Below the pieces are notes generated by a model. The model was not told the origin of the DNA. It was given only the letters and a program-made list of their open reading frames with translations, and searched no databases. A DNA stretch of 64,000 nt from Paraburkholderia fungorum (GTDB lineage: Bacteria; Pseudomonadota; Gammaproteobacteria; Burkholderiales; Burkholderiaceae): assembly GCF_902833645.1 (NCBI RefSeq), contig NZ_CADFGE010000014.1:186001-250000 (forward strand), in the 5' to 3' direction. Made by a program: the position numbers and the translations under genes. Every line of letters starts with the position of its first letter. The stretch's first letter is position 1. Of the stretch, positions 8,953 through 18,109 are shown in pieces.

Positions 8953-9597
8953 TCAAACGTCCGCAAGTCCCGAAGGCAGCGAGCTGATCCGTTTCACTTC
9001 CTTCGAGTCGAGCCAGTTCGGGGTGCGCGCGCAATACAGCACCATGGGCAACGCGTCTTCGCCCCAGAACAATTGATCGTTCAGAAAGAAGGTCGGCACG
9101 CCGTACACGCCCAGACCGATTGCGTCCGTGGTGTTGCGTTGCAGTTGCGCTTTCACTTCTTCACTCTTGATGAGTTCCGGGCCGTCCGGCATGCCCACGC
9201 GCTCGCACAGTTCGGCGAATGCGGTATCGCTCGACGGATCGCGGCCTTCGCGCCAGATGAAACGGAAAATCTCGCGTACGAAGCCGATATCGCCCTTCGC
9301 CGCGGTGGCGAGCAGGAGCGGTTTCATCGAATCGAACGGATGGGCCGGCGGCATCTTGAACGGAATGCCGAGTTGCTCCGCGCGAAACAGCGCGTGGCGA
9401 TACATGAAAGTGCGCTTTGCGGGCACGCTGTAAGCGGGCCGTTGGCCCCAGTGGCGATACAACTCGTTCAGCACGACCGGCGTGAACGCGAAGTCGAAGC
9501 CCGGCCATTTGTCGTGTTGCTCAAGCAACAGGTACGTGAACGGCGAGACAAAATCGTAAAACCACAGCGGTTGCCTGGCGTCGATGCCAACGGTCAT
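8953..9597 (-). CDS. DsbA-fold 2-hydroxychromene-2-carboxylate isomerase (NahD-like)
   Basis: 214 residues from ATG 9597, which has a good GGGAG box seven bases upstream; the longer open frame would overlap the TAXI gene and lacks such a site. The kappa-class GST/DsbA fold is indicated by LWFYDFVSPFTYLLLEQ (Ser18 occupies the glutathione-activating position) and by GVYGVPTFFLNDQLFWGED near residue 185. Family members isomerise hydroxychromene carboxylates in naphthalene-type catabolism or act on glutathione adducts. No aromatic-degradation genes are nearby, so the physiological substrate is unclear. It lies 94 bases downstream of the TAXI gene on the same strand and may share its transcript. 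Confidence 0.88.
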   Translation of the reverse strand: MTVGIDARQPLWFYDFVSPFTYLLLEQHDKWPGFDFAFTPVVLNELYRHWGQRPAYSVPAKRTFMYRHALFRAEQLGIPFKMPPAHPFDSMKPLLLATAAKGDIGFVREIFRFIWREGRDPSSDTAFAELCERVGMPDGPELIKSEEVKAQLQRNTTDAIGLGVYGVPTFFLNDQLFWGEDALPMVLYCARTPNWLDSKEVKRISSLPSGLADV

Positions 9598-9691
9598 AAA
9601 TGTCTCCCGGATTGCCTGTTCCAGACGATGTTGTCTGCTGGATCGTCGGATTTGTAATGATCTTACGCGGTGCAGCCGAGGCTTGCACCGA

Positions 9692-11140
9692 TCAATATGA
9701 CTTTGGACCCGCGACGGCCGGTTCGGATCCGCCGCCGGACTCGCCCGGTGCATCCGGATCGCCGGGCTCGTCCGGCTCGCCCGCTGCGTCGCGCTGGGCC
9801 TCGCGGCTATGGGTGAGCCGCTCGCGCACGAAGCCGATGTGCTCACGCAGCACGTAGAACTGATCCGCATAGGCGAGCGGCATTTTCAGACCGTTCACCG
9901 ATTCTTCGATCGCATCGAGCCGTTCGATCAGCGACGCGCGTTCGCTGGCCGAATGCTCGCTGAGCGCGCTTCGCTCGATCGCGATCAGCGCGCCGTACCA
10001 GCGGTAGATGCGCGACTTCACCCGCCACGTGTACAGAGAAGGCACCACGCGCAGCGCCGGAATCAGCAGCACGATCAGCGGCACCACGACCACCAGCAGC
10101 CGGTCTGCGAGACTGGCCAGCCAGAACGGCAGGACCCGGTAGAGGAAGCTCTTGCCCGATTTGTAGTATCGGGCGGCGTCGTCGCTGATCGGGAAGTCGT
10201 GCGCGAGCGGCGCGGGGAATTCACCGGCGCGCTGCAGGATGTTTGCCTTGCCGTGGACCTCGCGTGCCGCTTCGATCAGCAGATCGGAGAGGGCCGGATG
10301 CAGCGAGTCGCGCGCCACCAGTTCGGCGGTCGGCGCCACCATGTGCATCGGCGCGGCCGGCAGATTCTTGCCGAGGTCGAACGCACCCATCGGTATCTGA
10401 AGCTGCGTCAGATAGGGGAACCGGCGGGTATAGGCATCGGCCTGGGTGAAATCGTAGAACTGCACATTTGGCGTGCGGTTCAGCTTGCCCATCACCGCCG
10501 GTTGTGCCGAATCGCCGGCCAGAAAAGCCGCGTCGACCTTGCCGGCAACGAGGGCCTGGGCGGCGTCGTCGCCCGAGAGCGGCAGCAGTTTGGTCGGCCC
10601 GCCTGGCACGATGCCATTGGCCTTGAGCAGCGCGAGCGCCAGTTCACGCGTGCCGCTGCCCTCGGCGCCGACCGCGAGGCGCAAGCCCTTGAATTCGGAG
10701 AGCCGGCTGATGGTCGGTCCGTGATAGAAGATCGCCAGCGGCACATAGGCGACGCTGCCGAGCGACATCAGGTCCGGACTGACCGGGCCGGGCGAAATGC
10801 CGTCTTGCACGAAGGCGACATCGACGTTCGACTTCGGGTCCGAAAGCCGCTTCAGATTCTGCACGGAGCCTTCCGAGGGCAGGACGTTCAGGGTGATGCG
10901 GTTGCGCGCCAGAATCGCCTTGTACTTCTGTGCGGCGTTCCAGAAGGTGCTGCCTTCAGGGCCGGCGCTGATCGTCAGCGTATTGGGCGGCGCGGGCTGG
11001 ATCAGGCGCACGGCGACCCAGATCGCCGCGACGGCGATCAGCACGAGCGGTCCGAACGAGACCGCCAGATCGCGCCAGGAGATCGCGACAAAACGGGCGA
11101 CGAGGCGGGGAGGGCGTTTGCGGCCGGTGGCTGGCTTCAT
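9692..11140 (-). CDS. TAXI-family TRAP-type solute-binding protein, membrane anchored
   Basis: 482 residues. An N-terminal transmembrane anchor (about 28-50) is followed by the TAXI solute-receptor domain, beginning TLTISAGPEGSTFWNAAQKY and containing VGAEGSGTRELA and DAAFLAGDSAQ. A second membrane segment near 345-365 (LLVVVVPLIVLLIPALRV) precedes a cytoplasmic helical tail and a Pro/Glu/Asp-rich C-terminus. Standard TAXI proteins are secreted periplasmic receptors of about 320 residues. This version with an extra C-terminal membrane segment and cytosolic tail is common in Burkholderiales and lacks adjacent TRAP permease genes. It may therefore sense rather than import its ligand, which is inference. 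Confidence 0.88.
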   Translation of the reverse strand: MKPATGRKRPPRLVARFVAISWRDLAVSFGPLVLIAVAAIWVAVRLIQPAPPNTLTISAGPEGSTFWNAAQKYKAILARNRITLNVLPSEGSVQNLKRLSDPKSNVDVAFVQDGISPGPVSPDLMSLGSVAYVPLAIFYHGPTISRLSEFKGLRLAVGAEGSGTRELALALLKANGIVPGGPTKLLPLSGDDAAQALVAGKVDAAFLAGDSAQPAVMGKLNRTPNVQFYDFTQADAYTRRFPYLTQLQIPMGAFDLGKNLPAAPMHMVAPTAELVARDSLHPALSDLLIEAAREVHGKANILQRAGEFPAPLAHDFPISDDAARYYKSGKSFLYRVLPFWLASLADRLLVVVVPLIVLLIPALRVVPSLYTWRVKSRIYRWYGALIAIERSALSEHSASERASLIERLDAIEESVNGLKMPLAYADQFYVLREHIGFVRERLTHSREAQRDAAGEPDEPGDPDAPGESGGGSEPAVAGPKSY

Positions 11141-11863
11141 CGGGTGACGTGACGGCTACGGTCGAAAGTGGACAGGGTGGCGGCGCCGTGCGGCACGCGA
11201 ACCGGGACGAGGCGCGCGCCATGCCGGGCCGGCGACCACGCCGAACCGGCACGCCGCACGGCAGCGCGCGTCGCGCCGATGGTACCCGAGAATCGCGCGG
11301 TGGCGCAGCGCCGGGCCGGCGCGGGCGCTGTCAAACCCGTAACAATTCGTGAACAGCGAGTGAACAGCGTGTGAACAGCCCGTGAAGGGGAAATGACCGA
11401 AGCATGAATGACGCACGAATGGTCCATGACGGCCTCGTGAGCGGCCGGTGAACCGGCTCCCGGCCAAAAATATGAACAGTGCATGAATAAAACACGATCC
11501 ATGACCGGATGACAACCAGCAGCCACCTCGAGGGATGACTAAACCCTTTGCGCTTCTGGCGCGGCTAGATTAAATTGTGCATCGCTGTCGCGAACAAATG
11601 TTTGCGCGGCGTGACCCGGCACGACAGATAAGAACCGGGCGCGCCGGCGGACTTCGCGGCTTGCCGGCTCTCGTACCGCATGTATGCGTGGATGCGCATG
11701 CGATAACGGCGGCCGGCTTCTCTCGCCTCTCGCACACCGTGTTGCAGCCATAGTCGGCCGTCGCTGAGCCGCGCCTTGTCGCGTCCTGGATAGCCGCACG
11801 TAGTCGTAACGAAGCCGCTGCTGGTATATGCGGTCCAATGTGTAGCTAAGGAGAATAGAAACT
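11141..11863. other. Intergenic region with direct repeats, upstream of TAXI and BON genes
   Basis: 723 bases with no credible coding frame. It carries promoters for the minus-strand TAXI gene and the plus-strand BON gene. Apart from the 11-bp tandem array at 11347-11386, related TGAAC/TGAAT words recur up to about 11490. A TAAGGAG ribosome site (about 11847-11853) serves the BON gene. Confidence 0.6.
11347..11386 (-). repeat. 11-bp phased direct repeats (candidate operator)
   Basis: Three and a half tandem units of TCGTGAACAGC/GAGTGAACAGC/GTGTGAACAGC, spaced exactly 11 bases, about one helical turn. Read toward the TAXI gene the unit is GCTGTTCAC. The period equals that of Pho-box half-sites but the sequence fits CTGTCAT only partly. 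It lies about 210 bases before the TAXI start. Confidence 0.6.
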
Positions 11864-12214
11864 ATGAAATCGGTCGGTTTTCTGAAAACGCTGGGCTCGG
11901 TCGTGGCAATGGTGGTGGCGTGCAACGTGTACGCTCAGGCAAGCGATGCAACGATGGGCACGACCGCCGCGCCGGCTGCAAGCGCCAAGGCCACCAAGAA
12001 GGCGAATGGCCAACTCGGCCGCAAGGTGCGCAGCGCGCTTGCCAAGGCGCAAGGTATCGACGTGTCGAACATCGCCGTGCGTGCTCGTGGCGGTGCGGTG
12101 ACCCTGACGGGCTCGGTGCCTGATCAAGGCCAGATCGACAACGCCGGTACGGTGGCCAAGGGCGTTGCCGGCGTGACGTCGGTAACCAACAAGCTGACCG
12201 TTGTACAGCAGTAA
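11864..12214 (+). CDS. Secreted BON-domain protein (OsmY-like)
   Basis: 116 residues with a Sec signal peptide (MKSVGFLKTLGSVVAMVVACNVYAQA region, cleavage after about residue 24). A short Ala/Lys linker follows, then one BON domain from about residue 50 (LGRKVRSALAKAQGIDVSNI through GVAGVTSVTNKLTV). BON proteins are periplasmic or outer-membrane associated and are thought to bind phospholipid or envelope surfaces during osmotic stress. The AAGGAG box is well placed before ATG 11864, and a clean terminator follows, so it is a single-gene transcript. Confidence 0.9.
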   Translation: MKSVGFLKTLGSVVAMVVACNVYAQASDATMGTTAAPAASAKATKKANGQLGRKVRSALAKAQGIDVSNIAVRARGGAVTLTGSVPDQGQIDNAGTVAKGVAGVTSVTNKLTVVQQ

Positions 12215-12229
12215 GACAGTTGCAATCGG

Positions 12230-12250
12230 CAGGCCGCATCAGGCGGCCTG
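12230..12250 (+). repeat. GC-rich hairpin after BON gene
   Basis: CAGGCCGC (12230-12237) pairs with GCGGCCTG (12243-12250) around a 5-base loop, 15 bases after the stop codon. There is no T-run. It may stabilise the 3' end of the BON mRNA ahead of the true terminator at 12365. Confidence 0.5.
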
Positions 12251-12364
12251 GCACCAGCAGTTTGCAACTGGCGCACGAGGCGCCGTCAGGCGCGCAAAGC
12301 TGTATCGGAGGGCGTGGGCGATTCAAGATCGTTATGCGTCATTCTGAGGCATGCCAGTGCGAGG

Positions 12365-12393
12365 GCTCCGGCTAATACCCGGAGCTTTTTTTT
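12365..12393 (+). terminator. Rho-independent terminator of the BON gene transcript
   Basis: GCTCCGG (12365-12371) and CCGGAGC (12379-12385) form a 7-bp stem with a 7-base loop, followed by eight T residues. This is the best canonical terminator in the window. It leaves a 150-base 3' UTR on the BON mRNA, and the remainder of the 338-base gap to the next gene shows nothing else. Confidence 0.9.
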
Positions 12394-12552
12394 CGCTTTA
12401 TTTTTCGTGGCGATTATTTTTAAAGCGGCGATGATGGCTTAGACCCGTTGCGGGTCGGACGCCGGCGCCGCAACGGCCCCTGCGTGCGCTGCGACACACA
12501 ATTAACGCGTCATGAAGCGTACTGTGATGTGAGGGAAACGGGAGCCTTCGCC

Positions 12553-12801
12553 ATGGACATCACGCTTTTGCGCTACACCGATTTGCCTATCGGCGATCGG
12601 GCGGCTTTCGAACTGGTATGCGCACGGCACGGCTTTGCGCCGGTGCATTTCGACATCAGCGCCCGCCTGAATCCGGGCGAGGCTCCACATGAGCGCCTCG
12701 TCACGGTTCGTCGCGGCGGCTGGGCACAGAGTTATCCGGACCGTCGCGGGCAATGGGTCAAGCAGTTCGAAGCCGACCTGACCTGCCGGTTTTTCAAATA
12801 G
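12553..12801 (+). CDS. Small hypothetical protein, 82 aa
   Basis: Starts MDITLLRYTDLP at ATG 12553 with a GGGAG box nine bases upstream; the frame is open earlier (to 12448) but without a site. The product is soluble with no signal or membrane segment. It has a mixed charged composition and an aromatic C-terminal half (GGWAQSYPDRRGQWVKQFEADL). I do not recognise a named family. Codon use matches its neighbours, and it stands alone between the BON terminator and the convergent TauE/SafE gene. Confidence 0.65.
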   Translation: MDITLLRYTDLPIGDRAAFELVCARHGFAPVHFDISARLNPGEAPHERLVTVRRGGWAQSYPDRRGQWVKQFEADLTCRFFK

Positions 12802-12851
12802 AAGCGCAAGCGGGGCCGCCAGCGCCGCCGTCTATGTCTCTCAGGCCCGCT

Positions 12852-13640
12852 TCACGCCAGCACGAGGCGCACACCGACCAGCGTGAGCGTGGCGGCGAGC
12901 ACGTTGCGCAGCAGCGCGTCCGGTGCCTTTGACGACAGATAGCTGCCAATCGCGATGCCGGGCAGCGAACCCACCAGCAGCGACAACAGCATCGACCAGT
13001 CGATCGAGCCCAGCAGCCAATGCCCCGCGCCCGCCAGCAGTGTGAGCGGCACCGCATGCGCGATATCGGAGCCGACGATGCGCGTGGTCGGCAGCAACGG
13101 ATAGAGCAGCAGCAGCACCGTCACGCCGATGGCGCCGGCCCCCACCGAAGTCAGCGACACCAGCACCCCCAGCACCGCGCCGGTCAGTATGGTGAGCGCG
13201 AGCGTGCGGCCTTGCCGCGGGGCGCGCCGGCGGCGCGCGCCGAGCGCCGCGAGTTGCGGACGGAACACCAGCGCCACGGCAGTGACCAGCAGCGCGGCGC
13301 CGAGCACGATCTGGATCAGCCGGCTCGCGCCCGGCGTGTCCATCCCGTACCGATGCAGCAGGATCAAGGTGAGGGTGGCGGCCGGTACGCTGCCGGCCGC
13401 GAGACGCAGTGTGATCTGCCAGTCGACGGAGCCTTTCAGGCCGTGTACCAGCGTGCCCGTCGCCTTGGTGGCGGCCGCGTACAGCAGGTCGGTGCCGACC
13501 GCGGTAGCCGGATGCACGTTGAACAGCAGAACCAGGATCGGCGTCATCAGCGAGCCGCCGCCGACACCCGTCAGGCCGACCAGGAAGCCGACGAACAGGC
13601 CGGAGACGGAGTACAGCAGATCGATGTGGGGAAGAGCCAT
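12852..13640 (-). CDS. TauE/SafE-family membrane permease
   Basis: 262 residues with about eight membrane segments in two repeated halves, each opening with the family signature: VGFLVGLTGVGGGSLMTP near residue 20 and a weaker VLVSLTSVGAGAIG near 160. The family exports sulfite, sulfoacetate and other organosulfur or anionic compounds. The loop around residue 135 is very basic (ARRRRAPRQGR), consistent with a cytoplasmic position. There is no sulfur-metabolism gene beside it, so the substrate cannot be assigned. It is followed on the same strand upstream by the LysE-type exporter, 178 bases away. Confidence 0.9.
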   Translation of the reverse strand: MALPHIDLLYSVSGLFVGFLVGLTGVGGGSLMTPILVLLFNVHPATAVGTDLLYAAATKATGTLVHGLKGSVDWQITLRLAAGSVPAATLTLILLHRYGMDTPGASRLIQIVLGAALLVTAVALVFRPQLAALGARRRRAPRQGRTLALTILTGAVLGVLVSLTSVGAGAIGVTVLLLLYPLLPTTRIVGSDIAHAVPLTLLAGAGHWLLGSIDWSMLLSLLVGSLPGIAIGSYLSSKAPDALLRNVLAATLTLVGVRLVLA

Positions 13641-13818
13641 TGAGCGGACCGGTGACGGTCGGGTGGGTTGGACGGATCAGGCGGCAAGGCCTACGCGCAC
13701 CGGCCTTCGAGTGTCGGCGAAGGTCGGCGGCAGGCGCGTGGCGGCACGGCGAAAGCCGCTATTGTCGCAAAACTGCCGCGCTCGCGTACGAAGCGCGCCG
13801 CCAGGCCTTAAACCCCAC

Positions 13819-14472
13819 TCAAAGCGCGCGGCGAATTTCGACGATACCGAATGCCGCCAGCGTGAACCCAACGATCCGGTCGATCGCGACGCGCAACTTG
13901 CTGCCGATCGCATGACGCGCGAGCGACACGACCGTCACGAGAAAACACCACCACGCGATCGAACCGCAAAATACGCCGCCGACCGTGGTCAATGCGATGC
14001 TCGATGAAAATGCCCCACGCGGCGCGAGTGTCGTGAACAGCGCGGCGAACATGATGACGGTTTGCGGATTGGTCAGCGTGAGCAGCAATGAACTCGCATA
14101 CGCGCGTAGCGCGCCGGCGCGGCCCACCTGCGCGAGTTTGCCGTTAGCGTCGCTGCCGCCATTGCCGTTGGCGGCTTCCGCTGGAGCTTTCTGCAACAGC
14201 GTGCGCACGCCGAGATACAGCAGGAACAGGCCGGCGACCAGATGCAAGGGGCGGTCGTAGGCCAGCATGAACTGCGAAATGCCGACGAGGCCGAGCGCCG
14301 CGATCAGGCCGTAAACCGCGTCGCCGGTGGCAATGCCGAAGCCGATCGCGAGCCCCGCGCGCGGGCCGCCCGTCAGCGTGCGGCGAATGCACAGCATGCC
14401 CATCGGGCCGACCGGCGCGGCAATCGCGAGGCCGACACCGGCGGAGGTGACGAAGAGACTGGCGGTGGACAT
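13819..14472 (-). CDS. LysE/RhtB-family amino acid exporter
   Basis: 217 residues, about six transmembrane helices. The N-terminal AAPVGPMGMLCIRRTLTGG with GFGIATGDAVYG is the family hallmark, and LTNPQTVIMFAALF marks the fourth helix. A glycine/asparagine-rich insert of about 12 residues (NGNGGSDANG) lies in the cytoplasmic loop. The start has an AAGG box seven bases upstream. The gene is divergent from a LysR gene 179 bases away, the arrangement seen for lysE with its activator, so regulation by that LysR protein is likely. Confidence 0.9.
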   Translation of the reverse strand: MSTASLFVTSAGVGLAIAAPVGPMGMLCIRRTLTGGPRAGLAIGFGIATGDAVYGLIAALGLVGISQFMLAYDRPLHLVAGLFLLYLGVRTLLQKAPAEAANGNGGSDANGKLAQVGRAGALRAYASSLLLTLTNPQTVIMFAALFTTLAPRGAFSSSIALTTVGGVFCGSIAWWCFLVTVVSLARHAIGSKLRVAIDRIVGFTLAAFGIVEIRRAL

Positions 14473-14651
14473 GGAGAGCCTTGATAGGTTGTTCTGTTCG
14501 GTGGTGGGCCGCGCGCCGCGCTTCTAGTGTGCATGCAGGCGTCCGGCCGGCGCGTCCACAAGCATAGTCGGAGCGAAAATCCCGGGCAAGCTGCCCGCCG
14601 CGTTCCTCGGGCATAATTTTCCGACTCCAAACACCCAGGGCACGCCCGTCC

Positions 14652-15545
14652 ATGTGGCAAATCGATCAGGTGACACTGCGCTTGTTTATCGCCGTCTGCG
14701 AGGAGGGCACGATCGCGCGCGCGGCCGAACGCGAGTTCATTGCGCCGTCCGCGGTCAGCAAGCGGCTCGCCGATCTCGAAGCGCTGGTCGACGTCGCGCT
14801 GCTCTCGCGCAGCCAGCGCGGCGTGCGCGCGACTGCCGCCGGCGAGGCGCTGCTCAGGCACGCGCGGCTCATCATGCGGGGCCACGAACGCCTGCAGGCC
14901 GAGCTCAGCGAATACGCGGCCGGCGCGCGCGGTCATGTACGGGTGCTGGCGAATGTGTCGTCGATGGTCGAGTTCTTGCCCGAGGCGCTGTCGGTGTTTC
15001 TGAAGGCCAATCCGCAGATTCGCGTCGATGTCGAAGAGCGCGTCAGTACCGAGATCGTGCGCGGTCTGGAAGAGGGCGTGGCAGATCTCGGCATCTGCCG
15101 CGATTCGGTGCCTATGGGCAATCTCGACGTGTTGCGGTATCGCTCCGATCATCTCGCGCTACTTGTGCCGCGCGATCATCCGCTGGCCGGCGAGGCCGCA
15201 ATCGGTTTTGAGCAGAGCCTGGCGTTCGACCATCTCGGGCTTGCGTCGAACGCCTCGATGAACGCGCTGATGCAGCGCATTGCGGCGGAAAAAGGCCACG
15301 AGCTCAACTACCGAACTTACGTATCGACCTTCGACGCCGCCTATCGTTTTATCCAGGCCGGCCTTGCGGTCGCGATCCTGCCACGTGAGGCGTTGTCCCG
15401 GCATGCCGCCGACGAGTACGGCATTACTGCCGTGCCGTTGAGCGAAGCATGGGCCGAGCGGCGCTTCGTGATCTGCATGCGCGACCGGAAGGCGCTGACA
15501 TTGGCGGCGTCGAATTTGCTCGACCATCTGCTGCGCCTCGCCTGA
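14652..15545 (+). CDS. LysR-family transcriptional regulator
   Basis: 297 residues: winged HTH at about 8-65 (EGTIARAAEREFIAPSAVSKR), then the periplasmic-binding-protein-like effector domain (VRVLANVSSMVEFLPEAL onward). Length and layout are normal. It is divergent from the LysE gene and lies 242 bases before the lyase/CoA-transferase genes on its own strand. Either could be the target; the divergent exporter is the classical arrangement. Effector unknown. Confidence 0.9.
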   Translation: MWQIDQVTLRLFIAVCEEGTIARAAEREFIAPSAVSKRLADLEALVDVALLSRSQRGVRATAAGEALLRHARLIMRGHERLQAELSEYAAGARGHVRVLANVSSMVEFLPEALSVFLKANPQIRVDVEERVSTEIVRGLEEGVADLGICRDSVPMGNLDVLRYRSDHLALLVPRDHPLAGEAAIGFEQSLAFDHLGLASNASMNALMQRIAAEKGHELNYRTYVSTFDAAYRFIQAGLAVAILPREALSRHAADEYGITAVPLSEAWAERRFVICMRDRKALTLAASNLLDHLLRLA

Positions 15546-15787
15546 GCGTGCGCGGAACGTAGATTGAGCGCGGGTCGAACGCGCTCTGAACACCCTCTGA
15601 CAAGTCCTTAAGGGTTTTCCCTTTGTGACGGAGCACGCCCGTCCAGCTTGCCTGAGCCGCCATCGCGAGCGGCGATGGAGAACGTCGTCAACGCAGACTT
15701 TGCCGCGCGGCCGCGCGCGGGCACGCTGTCGCTCAGCAACTTCTTTCCCTGCCCTCCACGCAAGATTCAAGACCGGGATTCAAGACC

Positions 15788-16765
15788 ATGAGTGACACCC
15801 ATGAGCGCGTCGTCGTGACCGAAGTCGGCATGCGCGACGGTCTGCAAAGCATTGCGCGCACGATGCCCACCGAATTCAAGCGACGCTGGATCGACGCGGC
15901 CTATGCCGCCGGCGTGCGGCATATGGAAGTCGCGTCGTTTGTGCCGGCGAAGCTGCTGCCGCAAATGGCCGACGCCGAGGACGTGATCGCCCACGCGCTG
16001 ACCTACGGCGATCTGATCGTGACGGCGTTGGTGCCGAACCTGAAGGGCGCACAGCGCGCGCTCGCGTCCGGTGTACATCGGATCGTCGCGCCGATTTCGG
16101 TGAGTACGGCGCATAGCCTTGCCAACGTCCGCAAGACACCCGCTGAGATGATCGAATCGTTTGCCGCGATGCGCGAGCTGATCGATAGCGCGGCTGGTGC
16201 AAACGCGCGGCGCGTGGAGTTGATTGCGGGATTGTCGACCGTGTTCGGCTGCACGCTGCAAGGCGCGGTGCCCTATACCGACATCGAGCAGATTGCGCGC
16301 GCCGCGTTGCAGGCCGGCGCCGATGCCATTGCACTCGGCGACACCACGGGTGAAGCGACGCCGCGCCAGGTGGGCGAGATCATCGAGCTGGTGCGAGCGG
16401 TGGCGGGAAGCAAGTTGCGCTCGCTGCATTTCCACGATACGCGCGGCCTCGGCCTCGCGAATACGCTGATCGCGTTGCAGCACGGTATCCGTGAATTCGA
16501 CGCGTCGCTGGCCGGTCTCGGTGGCTGCCCGCATGCGCCGGGCGCAACCGGCAACGTGAACACCGAAGACGTCGTGTTCATGCTCGACAGCATGGGCTAC
16601 GACACCGGCATCGACCTTACTCGACTCATCGCCTCGCGCCGCATTCTCGCTGAGGCGCTACCTGGCGAACCTCTGTACGGCTATCTGGCGCGAGCCGGTT
16701 TGCCGAAGCAGTTCAGCGCCGCGCCGCAACGTATCGAACCTTCCGACTCACAGGTGTTGCAATGA
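15788..16765 (+). CDS. HMG-CoA lyase-family retro-aldolase
   Basis: 325 residues of TIM-barrel HMGL/DRE fold. VTEVGMRDGLQ near residue 10 supplies the metal and substrate Asp/Arg, HFHDTRGLGLAN near 217 gives the metal-binding histidines, and GGCPHAPGATGN near 247 includes the catalytic cysteine of the lyase loop. Family reactions split 3-hydroxy-3-methylglutaryl-CoA to acetoacetate and acetyl-CoA, or citramalyl-CoA-type substrates. The next gene, a CaiB-type CoA-transferase, overlaps by four bases, so the pair probably activates and cleaves the same acid, taken up by the following MFS carrier. No leucine or terpenoid catabolism genes accompany it. Confidence 0.9.
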   Translation: MSDTHERVVVTEVGMRDGLQSIARTMPTEFKRRWIDAAYAAGVRHMEVASFVPAKLLPQMADAEDVIAHALTYGDLIVTALVPNLKGAQRALASGVHRIVAPISVSTAHSLANVRKTPAEMIESFAAMRELIDSAAGANARRVELIAGLSTVFGCTLQGAVPYTDIEQIARAALQAGADAIALGDTTGEATPRQVGEIIELVRAVAGSKLRSLHFHDTRGLGLANTLIALQHGIREFDASLAGLGGCPHAPGATGNVNTEDVVFMLDSMGYDTGIDLTRLIASRRILAEALPGEPLYGYLARAGLPKQFSAAPQRIEPSDSQVLQ

Positions 16766-18018
16766 CTTCAGATTCTTCCGCTCCCGTTTCTTCGACCACT
16801 TCCGCATCCGTTTCTCTGGCGGAGCAACAGGGCGCGTTGCCGCTGGCGGGCATCCGCGTGGTCGAGTTGTCGCATATGGTGATGGGGCCGACCTGCGGGA
16901 TGATTCTTGGCGACCTTGGCGCCGAAGTCATCAAGGTCGAACCGCCGCGCGGCGACGGTACGCGCCGTTTGCTTGGCACGGGTGCGGGTTTTTTTCGCAC
17001 CTTCAATCGCAACAAGAAGAGTGTCGCACTCGACCTCGATAGCGAAGCGGGACTGGCCGCGCTGCACAAGCTGGTCGATACCGCGGACGTCTTCGTCGAG
17101 AACTTCAAGCCGGGCCGCATGGCGAGCCTGGGTCTCGATTATGTGTCGCTGCGCGAACGCAATCCCCGGCTGATTTACGTCTCGCACAAAGGCTTTCTGA
17201 ACGGTCCGTACGAACACCGTCTCGCGCTGGACGAAGTGGTGCAGATGATGGCCGGTCTCGCCTACATGACCGGGCCGGTAGGCCGTCCGTTGCGGGCGGG
17301 CAGTTCGGTCAACGACATCATGGGCGGCATGTTCGGCGCGATCGGCGTGCTTGCGGCGTTGCACGAGCGGCATACGAGCGGGTGCGGCAAGGAAGTGCAG
17401 AGCGCGCTGTTCGAAAACTGCGTCCTGCTGTCCGCGCAGCACATGCAGCAGTTCGCCGCGACCGGCGTGGCTGCCGCGCCGATGCCCGAGCGCATCAGCG
17501 CATGGGCGGTCTACGACGTGTTCCGGCTTGCCAACGACGAGCAGATGTTTATCGCTGCCACCGGTGACGGCCAATGGCGCGCGCTGTGCGCGATTCTCGA
17601 GCGTGCCGACCTGCTGGCCGACCCGCGCCTTGCGACCAACAACGACCGCGTGCTGGCGCGCGAGTGGCTGCTGCAGACGCTCGGCGAAACCTTGAGCCGC
17701 TTCGAAGGCGCCGCGCTTGTGCCGCTGTTCGAGCGTGACCACATTCCGTTTGCGTCGATCACGAAACCCGAAGACCTGTTCGACGATCCGCACCTGAACG
17801 AGAGCGGCGGCCTTGCGCGATTGACCCTCGACGACGGCAGCGAAACTGCGATGCCCCTGTTGCCGATTTCGATGGACGGCGCGCGTTTGCAACCGCGCCA
17901 GCCAATCGCAAAGATCGGCGAGCACACCGCCGACGTCCTGCGCGGTTTGGGCTACGACGAGGCACAGATCGCGGCGTTGGGCGGCGGTGCGGGGCAGGTG
18001 CCGCGAGAAGCTGCGTGA
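16762..18018 (+). CDS. CaiB/BaiF (type III) CoA-transferase
   Basis: 418 residues; the start overlaps the lyase stop as ATGA, implying translational coupling. ELSHMVMGPTCGMILGDLGA with EVIKVEPPRGD near residue 50 and NRNKKSVALDL near 90 are family landmarks. The motif GSSVNDIMGGMFGA near 178 contains the Asp that forms the acyl-enzyme anhydride. Such enzymes transfer CoA between carboxylic acids without ATP. A plausible role is activation of a hydroxy-dicarboxylate (HMG, citramalate or similar) with succinyl-CoA as donor, feeding the lyase. The first 25 residues are Ser/Thr rich and may be dispensable. Confidence 0.92.
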   Translation: MTSDSSAPVSSTTSASVSLAEQQGALPLAGIRVVELSHMVMGPTCGMILGDLGAEVIKVEPPRGDGTRRLLGTGAGFFRTFNRNKKSVALDLDSEAGLAALHKLVDTADVFVENFKPGRMASLGLDYVSLRERNPRLIYVSHKGFLNGPYEHRLALDEVVQMMAGLAYMTGPVGRPLRAGSSVNDIMGGMFGAIGVLAALHERHTSGCGKEVQSALFENCVLLSAQHMQQFAATGVAAAPMPERISAWAVYDVFRLANDEQMFIAATGDGQWRALCAILERADLLADPRLATNNDRVLAREWLLQTLGETLSRFEGAALVPLFERDHIPFASITKPEDLFDDPHLNESGGLARLTLDDGSETAMPLLPISMDGARLQPRQPIAKIGEHTADVLRGLGYDEAQIAALGGGAGQVPREAA

Positions 18019-18109
18019 GCGTGATGGTGTGAGGCAGTGAGTACTCGTTGCATGAAACGTAGTCGATCAATCTCATCCGGCATCAGACCGGAAATCATGG
18101 AGACAGACG

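Noticed and set aside
9598..9870. N-terminal extension of the NahD-like isomerase
   Set aside because: It overlaps the TAXI gene, is Ser/Arg rich shadow sequence, and a GGGAG box supports ATG 9597.
11347..11386. True PhoB box
   Set aside because: Spacing fits but the half-site GCTGTTCAC lacks the CTGTCAT core, so only an unspecified direct-repeat operator is claimed.
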